Source of the DNA: Ignavibacteria bacterium
Lineage (GTDB): Bacteria; Bacteroidota; Ignavibacteria; Tepidaquicellales; Tepidaquicellaceae
Direction: 5' to 3'
Length of the DNA: 64,000 nt
Assembly (NCBI GenBank): GCA_016710985.1
Contig: JADJTX010000020.1
Coordinates: 23,009 to 87,008 of the forward strand
The notes beneath the pieces were generated by a model that was not told the origin of the DNA, made no database searches, and was given only the letters and a program-made list of their open reading frames with translations. Shown here piece after piece: positions 31,614-41,525 of this stretch. The translations under genes were made by a program, and so were the position numbers. The first letter of the stretch is position 1. Each line of letters begins with the position of its first letter.

Positions 31614-32810
31614 ATGAAAAAAATAATTTTTACTATATTAATTTTAACAGCTTTTATTTCAACTGCCGAATCGCAATTAGTTCAAAGCAACTTTCAGGGA
31701 GTTACTGTTCCTCAAAACATTTGTTCCGGTGGAAGTACAAGACTTCCTTATGTTTTCAGAGCAACAGTAACAGGACTTGAAGCAAATTCAAAATACAGAT
31801 ATTATACAAACGCCTGCAGATATACTGATTTCGGTGGAACAAACTCAGGCGCGGGAAATCCTATTTTCATTAATGGAACAAACTTTAGATATTCAACTGC
31901 AACAGGATTATCTACTGCAGGAGGATATGATTCAATCGTTACTGATGCTTCAGGAAATTATACCGGCTGGTTCGGATTTGTTAATACCGGTAATGCAAGG
32001 TTTACAGCGGGTAATTATGTTTATCCGTCAATTACAATGGACAGTGTTGGTAACGGTTCAACTAAATACAGATTCGCACTTAATGACTCTATATTAGTTC
32101 TGGGATTTTCTGATTCTGCAAGCGCAACTTCAGGAACCGGACTATACGGAATATCACTTGCCACGCCGAAGAATATCATAACTACTTATGACAATGTGAA
32201 CGGTACAGGTCGTCCTCTTTCAATGGTTTTTGTTGAAAGTGACGGCATAGACACAACTGTAATGACATCATTAGTTCAATATTACAAAGACAGTGTTGAT
32301 TCGCGGAACGGAAGATTCGGAACAGTCATTCCGAATGTGCTGGCTAACGGCGTTAGAAGGATCAATGTACTCAGACTTAGTGACGCAACGATAGCAAGCT
32401 TTCAGACCGATGCAGACGGGATCTGGCCAAGCGGAACTAATACAGTAAATCCCAACGGAGGAGCTGTCAATCCTTTAAGACTGGGCAATCAGGATATTCT
32501 TCTGATCATTAAAAATGAAAACATCATTCCGGAAAATTTCTCACTTGAACAGAATTATCCGAATCCATTTAACCCCTCAACAACCATTAATTTTTTAATT
32601 CCTGAAGGCGGAAATGTAGATCTGAAATTATATGATGTATTAGGTAAAGAAGTACAAACTTTAGTAAAGGGATTTTATAACTCCGGTTCATATAATGTAA
32701 ACTTTAACGGCAGCAGTCTGCAGTCCGGTGTTTACATTTATGCACTCAGCTTTAGAGGTGAAAAGGGATTGTCATTCAGTGACAGGAAGAAGCTTGTTCT
32801 GATTAAATAG
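31614..32810 (+). CDS. Secreted protein with T9SS sorting domain
   Basis: 398-400 residues. The signal peptide is KKIIFTILILTAFISTAESQ, so I favour ATG 31614 over 31608. The mature part (VPQNICSGGSTRLPYVFRAT, YTNACRYTDFGGTNSGAG) resembles uncharacterised Ignavibacteria surface proteins and has no catalytic signature I recognise. The sorting domain starts LEQNYPNPFNPSTTINFLIP and ends FSDRKKLVLIK. It follows the BNR-type propeller gene by about 20 bp, so the two may form an operon closed by the terminator after it. Confidence 0.85.
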   Translation: MKKIIFTILILTAFISTAESQLVQSNFQGVTVPQNICSGGSTRLPYVFRATVTGLEANSKYRYYTNACRYTDFGGTNSGAGNPIFINGTNFRYSTATGLSTAGGYDSIVTDASGNYTGWFGFVNTGNARFTAGNYVYPSITMDSVGNGSTKYRFALNDSILVLGFSDSASATSGTGLYGISLATPKNIITTYDNVNGTGRPLSMVFVESDGIDTTVMTSLVQYYKDSVDSRNGRFGTVIPNVLANGVRRINVLRLSDATIASFQTDADGIWPSGTNTVNPNGGAVNPLRLGNQDILLIIKNENIIPENFSLEQNYPNPFNPSTTINFLIPEGGNVDLKLYDVLGKEVQTLVKGFYNSGSYNVNFNGSSLQSGVYIYALSFRGEKGLSFSDRKKLVLIK

Positions 32811-32831
32811 TTTGTTATTTATGTTGTATGA

Positions 32832-32865
32832 AAGGTTACAGATAAATTATCTGTAACCTTTTTTT
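32832..32865 (+). terminator. Rho-independent terminator
   Basis: AAGGTTACAGATAA and TTATCTGTAACCTT form a 14-bp inverted repeat followed by seven Ts, directly after the T9SS gene ending at 32810. Confidence 0.88.
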
Positions 32866-32924
32866 ATAACAAATGACCTTTTTCCCGTTGTTGGTGTTCC
32901 AAAAAGTTTGCATATTTTCCGTCC

Positions 32925-32990
32925 CCGCTGTGTCTCCCGCACTTGCTTAAACAAAAATTTACGAAGACTTTTGTTGCGGGGACACAGCGG
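32925..32990. repeat. GC-rich inverted repeat in a gene-free stretch
   Basis: CCGCTGTGTCTCCCGCA and TGCGGGGACACAGCGG pair with one bulge. A second pair, CGCAGAGTCTCTCCC and GGGAGGACTCTGCG, lies at about 33219-33276. Between 32866 and 33373 I see no convincing gene; the longest frames lack any family pattern. The GC content is unlike the surroundings, which fits a degenerate mobile repeat. Confidence 0.5.
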
Positions 32991-33373
32991 AGAGAATATC
33001 TGTGTAATGGTATAGTCTGCAATTTGCTTTTTCTCCCAAATCATAAAATCTCGCACTGGAATACTTGTAGTCAAGATAATCATCTGCTAATTTTCATTTC
33101 CCTGATACTGGATTCTTGTGAATATAATTTAGCTTTTGTCGAATGGACTTCTCAGTTAGCACTTCTTTACAATCCAATGAATCTTCAAACACTTCATGCT
33201 TTTATTCGTCGTCTCCGCAGAGTCTCTCCCTATCTACATTTCAATGATGGACAATTTCACTGGGAGGACTCTGCGCTTTGTTTTTGAAATAGGTTATTGT
33301 TAATTGAAAATGAAAAAGTTAATTTTAAATACGATCAAATATAAAGACTATTAAAAAATCTAATCCAACAACA

Positions 33374-34609
33374 ATGAAAAATGCATACAAACTGTTTCTT
33401 GTATTCTCCCTTTTGTTTCTATCAAATAATCCGTCTTCTGCACAAAGCATTCTCCCAAAGTTTGTAATGAGAGTGGTGAACATTCAGACAACAAATCCGG
33501 GTGGTACAGGCGGGCACGACAGTATAATGAAATTTGAAGTATATCTACAGCAGATCAACCAGGGTGAACCGGATGTAATGGACTTTGAATACGGAGCGGG
33601 ACAATTCGCATGGTATTACAATAAGGGAATTCAGTCTGCCGGGTCTGATTTGGTTTTTGGTTTATTTCAGGACGAATGCGAATTACCTCCCGTACTCAGA
33701 CCTCCGACTTTTCAGGTTGATTCACTTAACGGACATCTTAAAATGTCAGGTAATTCATTACTTCATAATACAACAAATTTCTTCATATCAGGAACCTTTC
33801 CCGGAACTAAAATTTTAACGGCAAAATTAAGAACTTCTGCAAACGCTTTCCCGCTTGTACCGTTGAATTTAAGATTTAAGCTGGATGGACCTTTTAATAC
33901 ATTTCTAATTTGTTTCCTGCCTTATACAAGAGACAGTGTGTTATTTCCAAATCAGGGTTTGGCAGCTTTGACCGATACACTTAATTTTCCCGGTCCAACG
34001 CCTGTTTATACTGTAGAAAGCGGAGGTTTCGTGCTCCCGGTAGAGCTGTCAGCTTTCAAATCAGATGTTAATAAAAACAATGTAACATTGGACTGGATAA
34101 CATCCGGTGAAATAAACAATCAGGGATTTGATATTGAAAGATCATTATCAAATTCAAATGAATGGATCAAAGCCGGATCCATTGATGGGAAAGGAAATTC
34201 GGCGACACCTGAGAGTTATAGTTTCACAGAGAGACTGAATACAGGTCATTATAACTACAGGTTAAAGCAAAGGGATTTCAATGGAAGCGTAAACTATTTT
34301 GATCTTAGAAGTGAAGTAGTAGTCGGAGTTCCTTCTGTTTACACTCTTTCTCAGAATTATCCCAATCCTTTCAATCCTGAAACAAAAATAGATTTCGAAT
34401 TACCTTATGACAGTAAAGTTACAATACTTTTGTATGACATCTCCGGAAGAGAAGTTAAAAAAATAGTCAACGATTTCAGAACAGCAGGATACCATACTGT
34501 TCAATTAAATGCATTTGATTTATCGAGTGGTATGTACTTTTATAGAATTTCTGCTGAAGGGACCAGCCAGAACTTTGCAGCTGTTAAGAAAATGATCTTG
34601 ATCAAATAA
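33374..34609 (+). CDS. Secreted cohesin-like protein with T9SS sorting domain
   Basis: 411 residues, intact. The signal peptide is YKLFLVFSLLFLSNNPSSAQ. Residues ~28-215 resemble cohesin-like beta-sandwich domains (KFEVYLQQINQGEPDVMDFE, then DSVLFPNQGLAALTDTLNFP). A short FN3-like segment of the common type LPVELSAFKSDVNKNNVTLD and GFDIERS follows. The end is LSQNYPNPFNPETKIDFELP to AAVKKMILIK, a T9SS type A sorting domain. A true cohesin could bind the dockerin-like proteins encoded at 1-15 kb; this is inference only. Confidence 0.8.
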   Translation: MKNAYKLFLVFSLLFLSNNPSSAQSILPKFVMRVVNIQTTNPGGTGGHDSIMKFEVYLQQINQGEPDVMDFEYGAGQFAWYYNKGIQSAGSDLVFGLFQDECELPPVLRPPTFQVDSLNGHLKMSGNSLLHNTTNFFISGTFPGTKILTAKLRTSANAFPLVPLNLRFKLDGPFNTFLICFLPYTRDSVLFPNQGLAALTDTLNFPGPTPVYTVESGGFVLPVELSAFKSDVNKNNVTLDWITSGEINNQGFDIERSLSNSNEWIKAGSIDGKGNSATPESYSFTERLNTGHYNYRLKQRDFNGSVNYFDLRSEVVVGVPSVYTLSQNYPNPFNPETKIDFELPYDSKVTILLYDISGREVKKIVNDFRTAGYHTVQLNAFDLSSGMYFYRISAEGTSQNFAAVKKMILIK

Positions 34610-34614
34610 TAAAA

Positions 34615-34648
34615 AAAGCAGAGACGTAAAATCCTGCGTCTCTGCTTT
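34615..34648. terminator. Terminator-like hairpin between convergent genes
   Basis: AAAGCAGAGACG and CGTCTCTGCTTT form a perfect 12-bp stem with a 10-base loop, just after the plus-strand gene ending at 34609. The stem itself provides A and T tracts on both sides, so it may work in both directions. Confidence 0.7.
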
Positions 34649-34657
34649 CGCATATAT

Positions 34658-34920
34658 TAATTAGAAACTTCTGAAAAACAATGGTCATCCCGAAAGCTGA
34701 GTCTTCTTAAAACATTTTACCGCAGAGGCACAGAGAGCGCAGAGTTACACAGAGATTTTTTTCTATCTGAGATTATTGAACATTGAAAATATTCATCATT
34801 TTTTCAATTATATAAAAAATTAGAAATACATTCACTTAAGATTTCTCTGTGAAACTCTGTGTTCTCTGCGTCTCTGTGGTATTTTTGTTGTATAATTAGT
34901 TTTTCAGAAGTCTCTAATTA
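34658..34920. repeat. MITE-like element: CTTCTGAAAAAC ends enclosing a CACAGAG-type inverted repeat
   Basis: The outer ends TAATTAGAAACTTCTGAAAA (34658-34677) and TTTTCAGAAGTCTCTAATTA (34901-34920) are near-perfect inverted copies. Within them sit complete CACAGAG-type arms (ACCGCAGAGGCACAGAGAGC and TCTCTGCGTCTCTGTGGT). 263 bp between convergent genes. Confidence 0.75.
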
Positions 34921-34927
34921 TAAAAAT

Positions 34928-36475
34928 TTACTTCATCAGCATCATTTTCATTGTCTTGTTAAAGTCAGCAGTGATCAGCTTATAAAAATAAACTCCCGAA
35001 GAAACATTGACTCCCCTCTCATCTTTTCCATTCCATTCAATATTATAGGAACCGGCGGTCTTGTTCGAATTATCTACAAGAGTCGGACTTCATTTCCCTA
35101 ATACATCATAAACTTTCAAAGAAACAGAAGAAGATATTGGTAAATTATATTGAATAATTGTTGAAGGGTTAAAAGGATTCGGATAGTTTTGTGAAAGTTC
35201 GAAATCCTTCGGAATTCCGGTTTCATTATTTCCTTCATCATCAAGATTAGCTAAACCCGGATAATTATGTCCATATCTTAAAGCCCTTACGATTTGCCCG
35301 CCGGGTGAGAAATTCCAGACAACTGTACCTGAAGGAGTTACTTCAAACAAAGTACCTGTTTCTGACTGTGCAATTAAAGTATTTCCATTAGGCAGTCTTT
35401 GATTTCCTCCGAGATGATCTGAATAAAATCCGGATGAACTGTAGCTCCATGCCGGTGAAGAAGGAGCGAAAGGAATACCCGGTGTGTATGAATAGTTTCC
35501 ATAATTATCCGAAGGCAGGATTAATTCAACAATCATTGATGAGTAGGTACCCCTTCTGTTATTGAATGCCATGATGTTACCGCCGCCCGGAACACTATCC
35601 GGTATCCAGACAGCATTATGAACTACATCAAAAACCTGAGGACCGGTTACTCTGTAATTTGCAGGTCGGCCCCATCTGTATAAAATATCACCTCCTTTAC
35701 CGCTGTTACCACCTGTATGAGCTGCAGCTTCTTCTGTTGTTGTGCTATGATCAATGATATAGACTTCATCAAGCTTATGTGAAGAGAAAACAATCTGATC
35801 AAGACGCTCATTATAGCTGATCCCATTTATATGCATCCAGTCTCCCGTACCTGCGCTCTCTAAGTTTAAATCTATTAGTTCCGGATGATCTGCTATAACA
35901 CCGTAGTTTGATTTTGCCGGATCATGATCCTGTATCAGGTGATCCCATGCATGCCATTTCCAGACTATATTTCCTCCGGTTGAACCGGACGGTTGAACTT
36001 CAATAATATGATCAGGCCAGATAACTGCGCTGTGATTTAATCCGGCATCTATTGCCTGCGCAGCGGTTTTTACTTCCCAGGCTATGAGCAAAACATTTCC
36101 GTTAGGCATAGGGCAAATGTCATGATGATTCCTGATTAAATTACTGCTGTATGTATATTCCCACATCAGGATTCCTTCCCATGAATATTTCTGAACAATA
36201 CCTGCAGCTGCACCTCCGTTGATATTTGAGTTTGATGAAACTGCAGGGCGCATTAGATCTCCATTATACAATAAATACACAGAATACCCTCCGCTTCTTG
36301 TATGCGTCCAGAATTTTACAACATCGTTGTTTAAATTTATTAAGTTAGTTCTTGCAGATCCTGAAGTGTATAGTGTATATCCCGGATATTACTGAGCACG
36401 AACTAAATTTATCACTGTTGGAATAACAAAAATAAAGATTAATACCAACACGGATAATAATTTATTTTTTTTCAT
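34928..36475 (-). CDS. Aryl-sulfotransferase-like propeller protein with T9SS domain, copy 1 (stop codons)
   Basis: Near-twin of the intact copy at 36561-38108. Start MKKNKLLSVLVLIFIFVIPT...VRAQ, then TAA at 36389-36391, then YPGYTLYTSGSARTNL in the same frame; the twin reads AQAYPGYTL. The middle is clean and carries the family sequence DWMHINGISYNERLDQIVFS and HTGGNSGKGGDILYRWGRP. A TGA at 35090 in the sorting domain (DVLGK) reflects two compensating indels in GGGAAATGAAGTCCGACT. The frame then resumes as NKTAGSYNIEWNGKDERGV to the stop at 34928. Family enzymes act on phenolic sulfates in the cell envelope. Either inactivated or miscalled. Confidence 0.72.
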
Positions 36476-36487
36476 TTTGAACTCAAC

Positions 36488-36523
36488 AAAATAGGTTACA
36501 AAAAAATCCTGTAACCTATTTTT
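36488..36523 (-). terminator. Terminator hairpin after aryl-sulfotransferase copy 2
   Basis: AATAGGTTACA and TGTAACCTATT form an 11-bp stem with a 9-base loop and A/T tracts on both sides. It lies between the two tandem copies, downstream of the gene at 36561-38108 on the minus strand. Confidence 0.65.
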
Positions 36524-36560
36524 AGAAAACTTATGTTTTAATTTTTAACACTGTTACAAT

Positions 36561-38108
36561 TTACTTCATTAAAATCATTTTCATTGTCTTATTGAAATCA
36601 GCAGATATTAATTTATAAAAATATACACCGGATGAAGCTGCAACTCCTCTTTCGTCTTTTCCATCCCATTCGACATTATAAGAGCCTGCATTTTGATTAG
36701 GATTGCTGACTAAAGTTTTGATTTCATTTCCCAGCATATCATAAACTTTTAAAGAAATTGATGAAGATTTAGGTAAATTGTAATTTATAATTGTTGAAGG
36801 GTTAAAAGGATTCGGATAGTTTTGTGAAAGTTCGAAATCTTTCGGGATACCGGTTTCATTGTTTCCCTGGATTCCTACTAGTCCTGCAAGACCCGGATAA
36901 TCATGACCGTATCTTAGAACTCTTACTATTTCACCACCGGGAGAGTAATTCCAGACCACCGTGCCTGAAGGTGTAACCTCAAACAAATTCCCGGTTGTTG
37001 ATTCTGAAATTATTGTATTGCCGTTCGGTAGTCTCTGATTTCCGCCAAGATGGTTTGAATAAAATCCTGATGCGCTGTAGCTCCAGACAGGAGAAGCGGG
37101 AGCATAAGGAACGCCCGGAGTATAAGAATAATTTCCTGCACTATCCACAGGCGGAACAAGCTCAACTACCTCAGAAGCATTCGTTCCTTCTCTGTTATTG
37201 AAAGCTAATATATTACCGCCGCCGGGAACACTGTCCGGGATCCAGCTTCCGCTGTGAACAACATTAAAAACCTGCGGACCTGTTACTCTGTAATTTGTAG
37301 GACGACCCCATCTGTATAATAAGTCACCGCCTTTACCGCTGTTGCCTCCGGTATGACCGGCTGCTTCTTCGGTTGTTGTACTGTGATCAATTACATATAC
37401 TTCATCAAGTTCGTGCGAAGAGAATACTATCTGATCAAGACGCTCATTATAGCTGATACCGTTTACATGCATCCAGTCACCTGAACCTGCGCTTCCTACA
37501 TTTATATCTAAGAGTTCAGGATGATTTGCAACTACACCATAATTTGCTTTTGTCGGATCAAAGTCCTGAATAAGATGATCCCAGAAATGCCATTTCCATA
37601 CTATTGTTCCTCCGGTAGTTCCTGAAGGCTGAACTTCAATGATATGATCAGGCCAGATAACTGCGCTGTGATTAAGTCCTGCAGCAACAGCCTGAGCCGC
37701 AGTTTTGACTTCCCATGCTATAAGTAAAACATTGCCGTTTGGCATTGGACAAATGTCGTGATGTGTTCTTACAGTTGAACTGCTGTAAGTATATTCCCAG
37801 ATAAGACTCCCCGCCCAGTTATATTTCTGTACAATGCCGGCAGCGCCTCCGCCGTTAATTGATGATCCTGTTGAAACAGCAGGTCGCATAATATCTCCGT
37901 TGTGTGTTAAATAGACAGAATATCCTCCGCTTCTTGTGTGAGTCCAGAATTTAACTACCGTATTATTTAAATTCATCAGGTTTGTCCTGGTGTTGCTTGC
38001 TGTTATCAATGTATATCCCGGATACGCCTGAGCAAAAATATTATTCGCCGAAATAACTGTTATGAAAAATAAAATTAAAAATTGGGGTAATATTTTAATT
38101 TTTAGCAT
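36561..38108 (-). CDS. Aryl-sulfotransferase-like propeller protein with T9SS domain, copy 2
   Basis: 515 residues, intact. The signal peptide is FLILFFITVISANNIFAQ. The body is an arylsulfotransferase (ASST) beta-propeller, with HHDICPMPNGNVLLIAWEVK, HIIEVQPSGTTGGTIVWKWH, GDWMHVNGISYNERLDQIVF and LGGNQRLPNGNTIISESTTG. Histidines in HHDICP and WMHVNGI are in positions where ASST enzymes carry active-site residues. The sorting domain runs from LSQNYPNPFNPSTIINYNLP to MKMILMK. Such enzymes transfer sulfuryl groups between aryl sulfates and phenols, but substrate and activity here are unproven. Confidence 0.87.
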   Translation of the reverse strand: MLKIKILPQFLILFFITVISANNIFAQAYPGYTLITASNTRTNLMNLNNTVVKFWTHTRSGGYSVYLTHNGDIMRPAVSTGSSINGGGAAGIVQKYNWAGSLIWEYTYSSSTVRTHHDICPMPNGNVLLIAWEVKTAAQAVAAGLNHSAVIWPDHIIEVQPSGTTGGTIVWKWHFWDHLIQDFDPTKANYGVVANHPELLDINVGSAGSGDWMHVNGISYNERLDQIVFSSHELDEVYVIDHSTTTEEAAGHTGGNSGKGGDLLYRWGRPTNYRVTGPQVFNVVHSGSWIPDSVPGGGNILAFNNREGTNASEVVELVPPVDSAGNYSYTPGVPYAPASPVWSYSASGFYSNHLGGNQRLPNGNTIISESTTGNLFEVTPSGTVVWNYSPGGEIVRVLRYGHDYPGLAGLVGIQGNNETGIPKDFELSQNYPNPFNPSTIINYNLPKSSSISLKVYDMLGNEIKTLVSNPNQNAGSYNVEWDGKDERGVAASSGVYFYKLISADFNKTMKMILMK

Positions 38109-38156
38109 TTATGTTTTTTATTTAATTAATATGATTCTTTATTGTAGCAGTAAAGT

Positions 38157-39749
38157 TTATTTTAATAACAGCATTTTTTTTGTAACGGAATTATTACCGG
38201 TTTCAAGCTTATAGAAATACATTCCTGTCGGAACTGCCGCACCTGAATTATCATTACCATTCCATTGTAAAATATAACTGCCTGAAGTCTGATATAAATT
38301 ATTTACAAGTGAAGCAACTTCTTTTCCAAGATTATTATATATCTTCAAATTCACATTACCCGGCTGATATAATGAATATTCTATCTGCGTTGTAGGATTA
38401 AAAGGATTAGGATAGTTCTGAGACAATTCAAATGATTTTATGTTTCCTGTTTCATTTGAAATACTCACATCACAGTTAATGCCGAGAGCATTCAGCTGTG
38501 ACTGAACACTTGATCTCCTCAGCTGAATGTAAGATTTCAAACCAGGTTTTCTGCTGCCGGATACAATTATGTCACTTATTATATTGGTTTCAAACTGAGC
38601 ATTGGAATACATCTTTCGCGGATCCTCATAAACATAAGAACGGATCACATTTGCTATGCTGTCAATTTTCGGATATAAGACTGATGTTGAAAAATTGTAC
38701 AGAAAAATATTACAATAGGCATTAAGGTAATTCGTCTTTAAAACCGGATCATTAATTATTTTTGAAAACAACGGTCTTGCTGTATCACTTGTTACATAAG
38801 TAACAGGAAGAGTCTCTATGCTGGAAGGACCTCCGGGCAAAGCCCCAAAGCTGAGACCAACATCCCAGATTACCCACTCCATTTTATTTGAAGGAGGCGG
38901 AAAGAAAATATAAAAATTTCTTCCTGTATAAACATACGAATCCATATTACCCATAAGATTGTCAACAGCCATTGCTTTATAATACGGAGTTAAGTTTACT
39001 TTATCAGGGAGAGAAGATGCTACATTCCCTGAATGATTAAGGGAGTCTATTAAAGATATTAATCTTGGCCATGTAGTTGCTGTCAGGTTGGATTTCAATT
39101 CATAGTGATCAAAATAAGCACTCGAATCACTTCCCAGCCAGCGAAAATCAGAAAAAATATCATTGGAAGTTCCAACAGCATCAACCGCCTTAAACTGTTC
39201 ACCTTCACTGGTGCCGTAACGCGATGTGTAAAAACTGTTATTAATGTGCTCAACTAAAGAATATAAAGCGAACAATGTATCATTGATCGACAGTCTTACA
39301 TAGTTACATCTTGGAGCTACAAGTCCAAGTTCATTACAATAGTCAAGCTGAAGCTTTTCTCGCATGAATGTAGGATCATTCCAGCAGTTATTCAGATGAA
39401 CACCTCTCAGTCCGTTCCATCTCTGCCCGCTTACAAATTCATTAAAGCTAAGTCTGAAAGATTTTTTATTGTTAGGATGAGTGAATGAAGAATTTCCCTT
39501 TAATCTGACACCTGTGTTACTTAAAGTTTGTCCGTTAACAATTACAGTTGCAGACATGAAATGTTCAAGTCCTTCATTGTAATAAAAAATAAGTGAATCC
39601 CAGTAATTCGGCTGTGAAAAAATTATGTTTATATTATGTACCTGAACTCCGGCAAACACACTGTCTCCATCTGCAGGAAGCGCTGACTCAGGAATGAGAA
39701 TTGAAGAGGAAACGTAGAATAGCCCTGCAATTAATAAAACTTTTAACAT
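38157..39749 (-). CDS. CotH-like kinase-fold protein with T9SS sorting domain
   Basis: 530 residues, intact, the first gene of a minus-strand run that continues with the two aryl-sulfotransferase-like genes. The signal peptide is LKVLLIAGLFYVSSSILIPE or close to it. CotH-like features are GVRLKGNSSFTHPNNKKSFR, MREKLQLDYCNELGLVAPRC, YSLVEHINNSFYTSRYG, and the catalytic-type DNLMGNMDSYVYTGRNFYIF followed by WVIWDVGLSFG. The CotH family has an atypical kinase fold; Bacillus CotH phosphorylates spore-coat proteins. The end LSQNYPNPFNPTTQIEYSLY to KKMLLLK is a T9SS sorting domain. An extracellular kinase role is plausible but inferred. Confidence 0.87.
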   Translation of the reverse strand: MLKVLLIAGLFYVSSSILIPESALPADGDSVFAGVQVHNINIIFSQPNYWDSLIFYYNEGLEHFMSATVIVNGQTLSNTGVRLKGNSSFTHPNNKKSFRLSFNEFVSGQRWNGLRGVHLNNCWNDPTFMREKLQLDYCNELGLVAPRCNYVRLSINDTLFALYSLVEHINNSFYTSRYGTSEGEQFKAVDAVGTSNDIFSDFRWLGSDSSAYFDHYELKSNLTATTWPRLISLIDSLNHSGNVASSLPDKVNLTPYYKAMAVDNLMGNMDSYVYTGRNFYIFFPPPSNKMEWVIWDVGLSFGALPGGPSSIETLPVTYVTSDTARPLFSKIINDPVLKTNYLNAYCNIFLYNFSTSVLYPKIDSIANVIRSYVYEDPRKMYSNAQFETNIISDIIVSGSRKPGLKSYIQLRRSSVQSQLNALGINCDVSISNETGNIKSFELSQNYPNPFNPTTQIEYSLYQPGNVNLKIYNNLGKEVASLVNNLYQTSGSYILQWNGNDNSGAAVPTGMYFYKLETGNNSVTKKMLLLK

Positions 39750-39990
39750 TTTCTTTTATTTAGTTTGATGAAAATAAATTTAAAATAATAAACCGTCAAG
39801 TGACATTTGGGAATGTGATTTATTTATGTTTTGGGATGGTACTTGTTAATATTTGCGAACAAATTAAACAGAAATAAAATTTAATGGTGTTACAAATTGT
39901 AACTCTCAACCGCTGATTACGCTGATTTAGTGATTTCACTGATTTGATTTATTGCTGATTACTGTGATTGACTATTAAGCTCCCCCGGCG

Positions 39991-40652
39991 GAGTCTCGGT
40001 GTTCTATCCGGACTCCGACGAGAAGCATCCTGTGGGGAACTTCAAGTTGGAACCAGAAATATTTTCTCACCGATTACACAGATTTTCTCAGATACATCTT
40101 AGACATTTAAAAGAGGTGCTTCATAATTGAATAAACAATTCATAATTTATCTGTGTACATCAGTGTAATCTGTGAGAGAACAACGTTTCTTCCCCGTCGG
40201 AGTCTCGGTGTTCTATCCGGACTCCGACGAGAAGCATCCTGCGGGGAACTTCAAGTTGGAACCAGAAATATTTTCTCACCGATTACACAGATTTTCTCAG
40301 ATACATCTTAGACATTTAAAAGAGGTGCTTCCAAAAAATTGAATAAACAATTCATAATTTATCTGTGTACATCAGTGTAATCTGTGAGAGAACAACGTTT
40401 CTTCCCCTCGGAGTCTCGGTGTTCTTTCCGGACTCAGACGAGAAGCATCCTGCGGGGAACTTCAAGTTGGAACCAGAAATATTTTTCGCTGATTACACAG
40501 ATTTTCTCAGATACATCTTAGACATTTAAAAGAGGTGCTTCATAATTGAATAAACAATTCATAATTTATCTGTGTACATCAGTGTAATCTGTGAGAGAAC
40601 AACGTTTCTCCCCCGGCGGAGTCTCGGGATTCTCCGGACTCCGCTGTAAAGC
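39991..40652. repeat. Tandem array of about 209-bp units (three full plus partial)
   Basis: Units begin with GAGTCTCGGTGTTCT at 39991, 40200 and 40411, with a shortened start at 40619 (periods 209, 211, 208). Each unit holds GACTCCGACGAGAAGCATCC, TTCAAGTTGGAACCAG, then a CACAGATT-type inverted repeat (GATTACACAGATTTTCTCAG and TGTAATCTGTGAGAG). Units are nearly identical. No coding sense. The preceding stretch 39900-39965 has GATTACGCTGATTT-type words. A truncated CACAGAG arm follows at 40668-40690. Confidence 0.85.
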
Positions 40653-40780
40653 ATACGGACACCATTCACCACAGAGGCGCAGAGAGTGGCTTGTTAGAAT
40701 ATTTACTGATTTTGATTTTCATTTATTGTAATTTTACAATAAGTTTTTTCAATCATTCAGTTAAACAATTTTAATAACCT

Positions 40781-41236
40781 ATGACAAAATTCATTATCTT
40801 ACTTTCTCTAATTATCATTAATACATCTCTAATGGCACAGACAATTAATCAGAACTATGATTCCGCGCTTGCAAAGTCATTCAATGCAGATGACTACGGA
40901 ATGAAAAAGTATGTTCTTGTAATGCTTAAGCCGGGAAGCAATAATACAACCGATAAAACTATTATTGACAGTATTTTCGGCGGTCATATGAAGAATATCA
41001 ACAGACTGGCTGAAAACGGAAGTCTGATTGTGGCAGGTCCGATAATGAAGAGCGAGAAATACAGGGGTATTTTCATTCTGAATGTTGAAACTATTGATGA
41101 AGCAAAGACGCTTCTTGAAACAGACCCGGCAATATCAGAAAAATTTCTCGAAGCGGATCTTTATCAATGGTATGGTTCAGCAGCATTGAAAGATTATCTG
41201 AAAACTCATAAGCTGATTGAGAAGTATTCGTTTTAA
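40781..41236 (+). CDS. Exported YciI/YCII-related domain protein
   Basis: 151 residues. The signal peptide is KFIILLSLIIINTSLMAQ. The YCII-related core reads KKYVLVMLKPGSNN, then HMKNINRLAENGSLIVAGPI and RGIFILNVETIDEAKTLLET, a ferredoxin-like fold. The family has a conserved Asp/His pair in several members, and the H in GGHMKN corresponds to the usual position. Many YciI proteins are cytoplasmic, so an exported version is notable but common in Bacteroidota. Function unknown. Confidence 0.82.
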   Translation: MTKFIILLSLIIINTSLMAQTINQNYDSALAKSFNADDYGMKKYVLVMLKPGSNNTTDKTIIDSIFGGHMKNINRLAENGSLIVAGPIMKSEKYRGIFILNVETIDEAKTLLETDPAISEKFLEADLYQWYGSAALKDYLKTHKLIEKYSF

Positions 41237-41350
41237 AAAAATCACTATTTTAAATGCGCTGCATAGATTAATTACTATTAGGACATTTGTCCTATGATCA
41301 ATCCTAATAATTCCTTCGTCAATTTTGCATCTCTGTTGACATGTTGATCA

Positions 41351-41455
41351 AATCCGTAGGGATTGAATATAAAACATTTATATGACATTTCATCCCTACA
41401 GGATGTTTTAGCATTCACAGTTTTATTGTTACCAATATTTCATCCCTACGGGATG
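41351..41455. repeat. CATCCCTACGGGATG repeats, three copies
   Basis: ATTTCATCCCTAC(A/G)GGATG occurs at 41387-41405 and 41437-41455. A degenerate inverted copy (AATCCGTAGGGATT) lies at 41351-41364. The core is a palindrome. Spacing of 50 bp and lack of unique equal-length spacers argue against CRISPR. It resembles intergenic repeats seen widely in Bacteroidota. Confidence 0.6.
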
Positions 41456-41525
41456 TACAAGATGCACAATAAAATGTCTGATTTTGCATTCAATAAATGG
41501 ACTGTTATGGCAAGACAAAATGTCA

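Noticed and set aside
32847..33287. Two overlapping small ORFs in the gene-free stretch
   Set aside because: No family pattern, no ribosome site, and they overlap GC-rich inverted repeats.
39991..40652. Tandem coding repeats or CRISPR
   Set aside because: Units of about 209 bp lack open frames and contain hairpins; unit-to-unit identity leaves no spacers.
41351..41455. CRISPR-like repeats with CATCCCTACGGGATG
   Set aside because: Only two direct copies and one inverted, with irregular context; a palindromic intergenic repeat fits better.
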